A stretch of DNA of 64,000 nucleotides from positions 2,509,001 to 2,573,000 of the forward strand of contig NZ_LT899436.1 of assembly GCF_900198195.1 (NCBI RefSeq), given 5' to 3'. Each line of letters opens with the position of its first letter. Position 1 is the stretch's first letter. The position numbers and the translations under genes were made by a program. The DNA is from Tenacibaculum jejuense (GTDB lineage: Bacteria; Bacteroidota; Bacteroidia; Flavobacteriales; Flavobacteriaceae). The notes beneath the pieces were generated by a model, which did no database searches, was not told the DNA's origin, and saw only the letters and a list, made by a program, of their open reading frames with translations. This document shows positions 1 to 10,200 of the stretch, piece after piece.

Positions 1-2
1 TA

Positions 3-29
3 AACTTAGAAGGGTTATTAAATGAATAA
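3..29 (+). CDS. Possible 3' end of a plus-strand gene entering from the left edge
   Basis: One plus-strand frame is open from base 3 and reads NLEGLLNE followed by TAA at 27-29. A strong hairpin terminator begins two bases later. The other two plus frames stop within the first ten bases. A stop codon sitting directly on a terminator is what the end of a gene converging on the type IX-sorted gene at 86-910 would look like, but only eight codons are visible, so this is weak. Confidence 0.3.
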   Translation, partial: NLEGLLNE

Positions 30-30
30 A

Positions 31-64
31 AAAACTCTGTTAATATTAGTATTAACAGAGTTTT
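31..64. terminator. Bidirectional intrinsic terminator
   Basis: A perfect 15-bp inverted repeat (31-45 and 50-64) has a four-base loop TTAG, with A-runs and T-runs on its flanks. It lies downstream of the minus-strand gene ending at 86 and directly after a possible plus-strand stop at 29, so it can serve both strands. Confidence 0.85.
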
Positions 65-85
65 TCATATAAGAATAAATACGTA

Positions 86-910
86 TTATTTTTTAATAAA
101 CTTGTTTTTATAAACTCCTAAAGAGTTTTTAATAGCATATATATACGTTCCTTGTGTGTAATTTGAAATGTTTAAAGATAATTTATCAAACTGATCATCC
201 ATCTTTTTTTCTTCTACTAATTTTCCTGTTATATCGTAAATTTTGATTTCTACAATTTCATTATTTAACGCTGAATAAGGAATATTAATAATTTCTGTAC
301 TTGGGTTTGGATAGGCTGACTTTTCATTTCTTAATGATACTTTATTTGTAGATAGTGTTCCATTTCCGCCTAAACTATAAACTCTAGTTTGAACCGCATT
401 TGAATTCAAATCATGTTTTCCTAAAACTAATTTTACTCCTTCTGAAGTTTGATATAAGAATGTATCTTCATGAGCTCTACTATCTATAGCAGCTTCTGAA
501 ACACTCCATTCATCTAATCTGAATAATTCTTCTAAATCTTCATTTATAATGTAAAAACTTTGTGGTCTTCCTTCTGAACCGTCAGGATTTGTTATAGAAA
601 ATTGTTGAATCATAAATTCTAATTTATCATCATTATTGACTATGTGCTGTGAAATATCTCTAACTTCATCATTAGATCCAATATCAATTGTTTTATAAAT
701 TGAATTGTCTAAATTGTATATTTTAATAATAGTATTTTGTGGGTTGCTAGAGTTAAAACTATCTTCTTCATCTATCACAATAATTTTATCTCCAGCATTA
801 GGAAATTTCATAATAACAACATCATCATTATACTCAGAATCAAGTGTAACTTGTGAAAAAGCTGCATTGATAGTTAAAAAGGTAGAAAGTAATAGTGTAA
901 TTTTCTTCAT
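86..910 (-). CDS. Small type IX-secreted protein with C-terminal sorting domain
   Basis: This 274-aa protein starts with a classical signal peptide (MKKITLLLSTFLTINAAFS, then Q) and ends with a Por-type secretion C-terminal sorting domain, about residues 195-274. The domain shows the YPNPSTEIINI motif, an IYDITGKLV strand and a terminal KNKFIKK. Such domains direct passage through the type IX secretion system across the outer membrane, usually with removal of the domain and anchoring to lipopolysaccharide or release. The middle (about 20-190) is beta-rich with Asp/Asn-rich turns and matches no enzyme family I recognise. It has its own terminator on the left and is separated by 344 bp from the giant SprB-repeat gene, so it is probably a separate transcript. 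Confidence 0.85.
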   Translation of the reverse strand: MKKITLLLSTFLTINAAFSQVTLDSEYNDDVVIMKFPNAGDKIIVIDEEDSFNSSNPQNTIIKIYNLDNSIYKTIDIGSNDEVRDISQHIVNNDDKLEFMIQQFSITNPDGSEGRPQSFYIINEDLEELFRLDEWSVSEAAIDSRAHEDTFLYQTSEGVKLVLGKHDLNSNAVQTRVYSLGGNGTLSTNKVSLRNEKSAYPNPSTEIINIPYSALNNEIVEIKIYDITGKLVEEKKMDDQFDKLSLNISNYTQGTYIYAIKNSLGVYKNKFIKK

Positions 911-1254
911 AATTTTTGATTTATATTCATTTTTGTTTTTAAATTCTAAACAATTATTTGTTCTAAATCGTCATTTACAAAATATGATGTGCTTGGTTAA
1001 TTGATACTAGCTTTTTGTTCTATACAGAAGAATTTATTTAAACGATGATCATTTATATTCACCAAAAAACTTTAGTAATGAATTAAATTTCACAACAAAT
1101 TAGAGGCAACTAGACAACAATTTTTAAATAACAATTTCTTACAACAATAATAATATTTTTTTACTAGACTGCACATGAAATACTTTATTTATCCAATAAA
1201 AAAACTCTGTCGAATATATCAACAGAGTTTTACTTTTAAACTATTTTGAGATTA
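911..1254. other. Intergenic region between two type IX-sorted genes
   Basis: These 344 bp contain the terminator of the giant SprB-repeat gene at 1201-1231 and must contain the promoter of the gene starting at 910. I see no open frame with coding character and no exact TAnnTTTG element; a weak relative (TATTTTG on the minus strand) lies near 980. Confidence 0.5.
1201..1231 (-). terminator. Intrinsic terminator of the SprB-repeat operon
   Basis: A 10-bp perfect stem (1201-1210 with 1222-1231) and an 11-base loop are followed on the minus strand by a run of seven T. It begins 24 bp beyond the stop of the 3158-aa gene. The stem core CTCTGT is the same as in the terminator at 31-64. Confidence 0.85.
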
Positions 1255-4200
1255 TTACCTAATGATAATCTTTTTGACTAGTTTTTCGTTCTGTGTTTCA
1301 ATTAATACAAAATATAAACCTGGTACCATATTTAAATTATAATCTATTTTATATGCTTTATTATTTTCAACTTTTTTATAGTTGATCATATCATTACTTA
1401 ATAAACTATAAATTTTAATACTTACATCACTTTCTTCCTTTAATTCTAAGTCTAAAGCAAAAACTCCTGACGAAGGATTCGGATAAATATTAAAGTCTGT
1501 AATTATAGGATCATTATCATTTGCTTCTTCAGACGCTGTATCATCTCCAATTTCTTTTTCAGTGATAAACACAGTCTTAGTTTGAAATGCTTCACATTCT
1601 CCTTTTTTAGTATATAAAGTTATTTCATACTCTCCTGCTTCTTCAAAATAAAATTCTACATATTCTTTAGTCGTTTCATTTAATTTAGCATTAACTGGTA
1701 ATATCCATTCAGATTCTTCAGGTGCTGGATCACTAACATTTACTGCAACTACAGGTTCATTTACAAAAGCGATTGAAGACACAAAGAAGTTTGATGAAAT
1801 ATCGTCTTTTGAACGTTTAATTTCTATATCGTCTGTTATTATACATCCATCTTCATTAGTAATTACTACAGAGTACACTCCTTCTTCAGAAACTTCAATT
1901 ACACGTTCTGTACTTGATAATCCATTAGTAGATGACCATTCGTATGAAACACCCTTATCTATTGTAGCATTTAAAACATACGTTTGATCTTTACATAAAG
2001 TAACATCATCTCCTAATGAAAACTCGATCTTTTCAGGATTATTTAAAACATAAGCTTTTGAAATTTTACAACCTTTACTATCTGTAATAATTACTTCGTA
2101 AGTTCCAGAAGTTAAATTATCATTTATACTTGTTATACTTCCATTATTCCACTCGTATGTGTATGGAGGTAATCCTCCAGAAACTTCTACTTTAATAGTA
2201 CCATTGTTTCCATTGAAACACTTTGGATCATTTGTTTCCTCTCCGCTAATAATTAATTCTGGTGGCGCATTTAATTCAATTTTTTCAGTAACAGAACATC
2301 CGTTAGCATCAACAATTGTTACTTCATATGTTCCTAGTAGTACATCTGTTAAATTTGCATCACTTGAACCTGTATTCCAAATATATCGATAAGGTGATGT
2401 ACCTCCTTTAACAGCAGTTGTCACAGTCCAATCATTTCCAGTTCCACATAATGTGTAATCTGAAGTTAAATTTAACTCTAGAGCTTCTGGTTCTGTTATT
2501 TCATAATTTGAACTACGAACTGTGTTTCCTTTAGCATCAAGAATAATCACATAATATTTACCAGGATCTAAATTGGAAATTTGATTTTTAGAACCGATAA
2601 TTCTATTAGAACCTTCTTTATACCAACTGTATTGATAATCTTTAACTCCTCCAATTGCAATAGCTTCTAATGATCCGTTATTAGTCCCTAAACAACTGAT
2701 AATCGATACTTGATTTAAAGATACTTCTAAAAGATCTGGCTGAGTTATTTCATAATCTTCGACTAAACGGCATCCTTTTGAATCTTCTACTACTAATTGA
2801 TATTTTCCTGCCGAGATATTATCTAAAACAGTAGCGTTTGTTCCTACAGAAACTCCATCAGCATCCAACCATTGATAAGTATAATCTGGTGTTCCTCCTG
2901 TTAACTCAACTGTAATCGATCCGTTCGATAAACCAAAACCTGTTACATTAATGGTATCATCTTTAGTTAACTTTAATTCAGGTGGTGGAGTTAAACGAAT
3001 ACTTTCTTTAGTGCTACAACCTCTAGCATCAACTACAGTAACTTCGTATAATCCAGGAGTTACATTATTTAAATCTGCTGTACTTTCACCACTACTCCAA
3101 ATGTATCTGTATGGTGGAGTTCCTCCATTAGTATTAGAGATAATTGTCCAGTCATTTCCAGTTCCACAAGATGTATATTCAGATGATAAAGCTGTCTCTA
3201 ATATCTTTGGTTCTGTTAATTCAAAACTTTTACTACGTTCTACATTACCATTTTTATCTTCAACAATCACATAATAATTTCCAATCGCTAAATCTGTAAG
3301 TTTACTTTCTGTTCCTAGCGCAATAGTAGATGATTCTTCATACCATTTATACTTGTAATCTTTTACGCCACCTTTTACAACAGCTTCTAACGATCCATCT
3401 GAAGAACCTAAACAACTAATTGTTAATAGTTGATTGATTGATACTTCTAAAGGTTCTGGTTGAGTAATTTCAAAATCTTGAGTTATACTACATCCATTAT
3501 TATCCTCTACAATTACTTTATATTTTCCTATAATAAGATTGTCTAATACTGTTGCATTAGTTCCTATTGGACTATCATCTTTATCAAACCACTTGTAATT
3601 GTAATTTGGAGTACCTCCTGTTACTTCTATCTCAATTGTACCATTACTAAGTCCGAAACCACTAACATTAGCTATTTCTTCTTTTGTAAATTTAAGTGGT
3701 GTTGGCTCCGTTATATTTATCTGGTATTCAGAATTTCCTGTAGTATCTGTAGCCAAACAATTATTAATGTCTCTAACTTGTACTTCATATGTTCCTTTTA
3801 CAAGATCTGATACAGTAGCTGTATTTCCTGTAACTACATTCCAAGCAGAGTAACCAGAGTCTTTTTTATATCTATATTCATAAGTTCCCGTTCCTCCCTT
3901 AATATCTAATTTGAAACTAGCGTCATTAGTTCCGAAACAATTAGCATTAATTTGACTAATTGATACTTCTACTTTTTCTGGTTGAGTTACCGTAAAAATT
4001 GAACTTTTTTCTTCTATTCCTTCAGCATTACTTACAATAACATAATAATCACCTGCTGGAATACCTTTTAACTGTTTATCTGTACCTAGAACTGTACTAG
4101 AATCTGTACTGTACCATTTGAACCTATTTCCTAAAGCTCCTCCAATTGTAACTACATCTAAAATAGCGTTGCTTTCTCCATGACAGAAAATTTCTTGTCT

Positions 4201-7200
4201 TTGCTCCACAGAAACTAATAATTCTCCTGGATTTGCAAGATTATATTCTTCAGTAATAATACAATTTTTAGCATCTGTTATAGTGATGCTATACATACCT
4301 TCAGAAAGATTTTCTATTTTACTCGATTTAGTATTAGTTGTTTCATCCAATACTACGGTATCAGTATCATCTTTCCACACATAATTATAAGGAGCTTCTC
4401 CTCCAATGATAATAACTTCGATGTCACCATCATTTACTACATCAGAAGTTGGACGAGATAATTTCACATTATTTATGGCATACTTTTCTGGCTGATTTAT
4501 TACAATTTCTCTTTGAATAAAACATCCATTGTTATCTGTTATTGTAACATTATAAGTATTAGCCTCGATATTGTTTAATGTGTTGGTATTTACGCTTGAG
4601 TGAGCCCACTTATATGAATATGGTGTTACTCCTCCCTTAACATTAACCACAATTGCTCCATCTGATCCTTTGTAACATGTTGCATCTGTTGTAGAAACAT
4701 TATCTATTTCTAATTGCGATGGCTCTATAATAGTAACTTCTTTTTCTTTTCTATTACCATTTTTATCTTCGATCTTCAACAGATAAGTACCACCACTAAT
4801 GTTTAATAATTCTGATGTATTGCTTAATTCTATCGTCTCTCCTACTTTATTCCATGAATAAAAATAAGGTTTAACTCCTCCTTTAACATGAGCTGAAATA
4901 TTAACTTTTTCACCAAAACACGAAATATCGCTTTTATTAAAATCTATATTTAATTCATCTGGCTCATCTACAGTGTAAGTCTCTATTATACTACATCCTT
5001 TATCATCTGTTATTTGAACTGTATAATCACCTGCTTTTACTCCTGTTAGATTAGCTGTTGTATTGGTTAATGTAACATCTGATTCATCTTTCCATTGATA
5101 AGTGTATGGTGAAGTACCTCCATTCACTTCAATAGAGATTGTTCCATCTACTTTACCAAATCCTGTTGTCATGGTAGTAGTATAATCTTTTATACTTAGA
5201 GCTTCAGATGGTTGAGTAATTGTAATTTTCTTTGTAAACTCACAAACTAAATTTTTATCTATTACAGTAACTGTATATTCTCCTGCTTTTAATTTGGTAA
5301 TTTCGTCACCAGTTGCTCCATTATCCCATCTGTAAGAATAATCTCCAACACCACCAGTCGCTGTTACTTTTATTGTACCATCGTCACCACCGAAACAAGA
5401 AACTTCTGTTTTAATGATATTTACATCTAAAATTTCTAATACTGGAGGTTCAATTATAGTAATTTCACCTTCAATTTCAATTTTATTCTTATCTGTTACT
5501 TTAACAACATAAGTTCCACCACTAACATCTAATATATCTGACTCTTCACTTAGTTTTAATCCTTCCCCTTTTTTTGTCCAAAAATATGTGTAAGGTTTTA
5601 CACCACCTGTAACATTCGCTGAAGCAAAACCTTTTTGACCATTACAAGTAATGTCTTTTTTATTAAATTTTATTTCTAATTTTTTAGGTTGTTCAACTGT
5701 ATATGTTGGATCTATTTTACATCCTTTCGCATCTGTTACAATTACAGTATAATCTCCTGCAGCGAGGTTATTAATAATTTTAGTTGTACTACTTAAAATA
5801 TTATTTGTAGCGTCGAACCATTTGTATGTGTATGGAGGTGTTCCTCCTTCAACTTCAATAGAAATTGCTCCATCAATTGAACCAAATTGTTTAGTATCAG
5901 TTACTAATTTATCTTTTATACCCAGCGGATTTTTAGGTTCATTTACGACTATTTTCTTTTCAAATTTACATTCTAAGTTTTTATCTCTAACAGTAACTGT
6001 GTATTCTCCGGCTTTTAAATTATTAATTTGATCTCCAGAGGTTCCATTATTCCAACTGTAAGAGTAATCTCCTACACCACCAGTTGCTGTTACTTTTATT
6101 GTACCATTATCTCCTCCGTGACAAGAAACATCGGTTACTATTATATCTGTATTTAGAATTTCTAACAAAGGAGGCTGGTTTACAACTATTTTTTTAGTAG
6201 TTGAATTTCCTTTATCATCTAAAACTGTAAGTACATAAGTATCTGCTCCCTTATCTTTCAATTCGAAGGTAGTTCCTAAAATATCCGTTTTACCTTCTCG
6301 TACCCATTTATATGTATAAGGTTTTACTCCTCCAGATACTTTTGAAGTTAAACTTATAGATTCATCTCCATTACATTTTATATCTCCAATTTGTAATATC
6401 TCATCAATAATTAACTTATCAGGTTGATTTACTGTGTATAAATCAGAAAGTACTGTACAGTTTTCATTTGTTAAAGTTAATTGATAAGTTCCTGCTTTGG
6501 CATTTTCAAGATTCTTTTCAGTACTAACAATATCCGTTTTATCTTTAAGTCTCCATTCGTATTTATAATCAGTAGTTGTACCTCCATCAACTTCAATTAA
6601 GATACTACCATCACCTTTTTCAAATCCTGATAGATCATTTACTTTAGCTGAAATGACTTTCAATTCTTTGGCTGGTTGATTAATCATAAAAGTTGGAGAT
6701 ATTTGGGTACATAGATTTTTATCTGTAACTTCTACATAATACTCCCCTGCTTTTAAATTTTGAATATTTTTATTGGTACTAGAAAAACTAGCATCTCCTT
6801 TTTTAATCCATTTATATGAATATGCAGCTGCACCTCCTGAAGTATCAAAAGGAGTTCCATCTTGAACATCAATTTTAATCTCTCCATTACTTCCTTCAAA
6901 ACAAAAAACATCAGTTTTATCCATTAAAGAAATTTTGATTTGAGATGGTTGACTAATACTAATTGTTTTAGAAGTGGTTACATTTTTACTATCCTTGATA
7001 TCAACCTTATATGTACCATGCTTTAATCCTGAAATACGATCTAATTTTAAATTTCCTGAATTTAAGAATGTAGATGTTCCTCCATCAAGCTTATACCATT
7101 TATATTCAAAACTTGAAGGTGTTGAATTAATTGGAAATCCTCCAGATACTACAGCTAATAGTTCTGCTTCAGCATTATCGAAACATTCTATAAATTTGGT

Positions 7201-10200
7201 TTGACGAATAACTACACTAAGTCGTTTAGGTTCTTTTACTTCATATTCTGCAGTAATAGAACATTCACTATTAATTTTATCTGTTACTTTAACAGTATAT
7301 TTAGCAGCTGGCAAACTTGATATAGTTGGTGAATTAGTTCCAGTAAAAGTAGGATCTTTATCACTAGTCCATTCATAGTTATAATTACCGCTACCACCAG
7401 TAACATTTACTGTTACAGATCCTTTACTTTCATTAACTACTTGATTGTTTACTATGCTTTCTGAAACAAAAGTAAGTTTTGAAGGTCTATTAATTTGTAC
7501 TGATTTTGGTCCAACAATACAACCTGAAGCATCTTTAACATAAACTTGAAAAGTTCCATCACTTAACTTTTCAATTGTGTTGTTATTTAATGTAGTAATT
7601 GGATTAAAACTAGTTGTATTTCCTATTGCATATTCATAAGTTCCATTCCCTCCTGAAATTGTTAACTTAATTTTACCGTTATCAACATCATTACATGTAA
7701 TATCAGTTTCATTTAAATTAAAGGTTATAGCTTTAGGCTGTACTAGATTTAAGACAGTACTCTGTTTTGAAGTAAATGAATCAAAAACTGTAACATAATA
7801 ATTACCAGAAGTTCCTTCATAAGTAGCATTTGTTGCACCAGAAATTAGACTTCCGTTTTTATACCATTGATACTTATAGGATTCTGTTCTACCGGAAGGT
7901 AAATCTTTTAATTTTCCTCCAGATGCGTTAACTTTTAAAATACCAGTATCACCATTACAAGTTATGGCCTTTTGTACTTGAACATTAACACTTAATGCTT
8001 TAGGTTCTGTGATTTCTATTTCATTACTGGTTATAGTACACATATTACTATCTTTAATAGTAGCAATGTATTTACCTGCTGTCAATTCATCAATAAAGCT
8101 ACCAGCACCAGAAAACCTATTATCTCCTATTTTTTTCCATGAAACTACGTAACCTGATTTGGCTGGTTTCCCACCTAAAATATTTAATCTAATACTTCCT
8201 TCATTTTCTCGGAAAATATTATTGTTGTTTATATCTATAGAATTGATAAAAATTTCTGTTGCATCTTCTATTTTTCCTGACTCAACAATATCAGACTCAC
8301 AACTAGGAATATTTTTATTTCTAACTTTAAATCGGTACCCAATAGTAGAAGCCACTCTATCGAAAGTATTATTCGATTGCCATTTTATAGTTCCTCCTTC
8401 ATAAATTCCATATTCATATACAATTTTATCTTGACCACCTGTAGCAGAAACTGTAATAGTTGCTTTACCTCCATTACATTTTACAGGAGACACATTTATG
8501 TTATTAATAACTATTTCATCTTCTTGATTAATCGTAATACTCTTTGTTAGTTCTCCACTCCTAGCATCTTTTACTGTAACTACATAAGTACCTTGCTTTA
8601 AGTTCTCACTAATGGTTGAAGATCTACTAATATTTCTTATGGTTTTTAAAGTAGTACTTCCTTTCTTTATAAGTACTGTGTATTTTTCATACCCTCCTGA
8701 TATATTAGAAACATTCAATTTTCCAAAACCTTCAAAACAATAAGCATCAGTTTTTGTTAAGTTAAAATCAACTCTTACGGGATCTCTTAATGGTGGTAAA
8801 TCGTAAATATCTGATGTACATTTATTTGCATCTATATATCTGATTTTATGATTTCCTTTAGGTAAATCTTCTATTATAAAACCGTCTTTATGCCCAGTAC
8901 CACTTAATACATTTGTTGAACTTCCATTTAATAAAATAGTGTATCTATAATGATTATTAGTTAATGTTCCTCCACGAACACTGTTTATTTTGATTGAACC
9001 ATCTGTAGCTAATGGTTTTCCGGGATTCACTATATCATTAGGGTTGGTAGATACAATATGGGTTATTTTAGTTTTAGGACTCAAAACAATTTCTCTACTT
9101 GGAAAATTTTGATCTATACATCCATTACTATCTCTAATCCAAACTTTGTAAGTACCAGGTGCACGATTACTAATGGTAGTAGTTCCTCTAAAATAAGAGC
9201 TCCAAGTTCTTTTATTATCTATACTGTATTGAAGATCTCCTGACCCTCCACTTGCAGTTATCTTAATTACTCCATCATTAACACCAAAACACTTTATAGG
9301 GTTCTGTACTTCTAGGTCTGAAAACGAAACTTCATCTGGTATATCTATAGTAAAGTTATATTTTAAAGTACCATTATTACAATAAGGATTGGAACTTGAT
9401 CCAGAAATAAAAATTTCAAAATCGCCACCAGAAGTTATTTCATTACCTCCGCTAGGATTCCAAGTATACTTATATAAACTTCCCTTAACTACTTCCGTAA
9501 GCCTACTTATATTAATATTTTTGGCTTCGGGTATATAGGCAGCAGTAGAACCTATTGACCTTTTTAAAAGATTAATGTTTAATTTTTCTGAAGCATATAA
9601 TTGTCTACTAAAGAAAATTTCAAAATTATCTATTGGGTCATAGGCACAAACAGGAGACTTAAAATCTGTTCTTACAATTGGTGGAGGATCTGCCATAAAT
9701 TGTAATTGAACAGTATTAGAATAATCCTTTTCATGACATGACGGATTAATCCTGACACTAATTGTCTTTTTATTAACTACTTCAAGTTGATCTTCTACAT
9801 CAGGATATAAATCACTTAACTTTAAAGAAACGTTGCTTTGTCTATTTACCCTGTTTATTCTTCTCCAAACAGGCAACTCTTCATTTATAGGTCCTGCAAA
9901 ATTATCTACTTTTTGCTGTGCTCTGACATACCTGTCAAAAAGTGGTCTACAAGCCAAGCTAGGATTCCCAATTATTGGAATAGGTGGATTACTTCTTTGT
10001 GCTGTATTACTAATTAAGGGTGAAATATTGGATGGATTAGGCGCTTTTGATCTTAAAAGTACATTTCCTCCTCCTCTATTTCTTTCACAGCTTTCATAAT
10101 TATTTAAAGCATCATCTCTGGCTCTTAATAAATTAATATACTCTTGTCTGGTTACAGTAGTTTTATTTACATGATCTTCAAACTCCCATAAATAAACAGA

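Larger units (their letters stand above)
2015..9309 (-). repeat. Coding tandem array of about 29 SprB-like repeats
   Basis: Roughly 29 diverged repeats of 225-270 bp lie inside the 3158-aa gene. I counted them by eye from the recurring GG-x(2)-PY-x-Y-x-W and G-x-Y-x-V-x-V-x-D motifs. Copies are diverged at the DNA level apart from the tandem blocks listed separately. Boundaries are approximate. Confidence 0.8.

Noticed and set aside
2015..9309. Possible CRISPR array in the repetitive stretch
   Set aside because: The repeats are 225-270 bp, protein-coding, diverged, and lack unique spacers of constant length.
2159..10099. Plus-strand open frames of 60-107 codons opposite the SprB-repeat gene
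   Set aside because: They lie antisense to clear repeat-coding sequence, recur at the same place within several repeats, and translate to low-complexity Ser/Thr/Leu/Pro strings without a known domain. They are shadows of the repeats.
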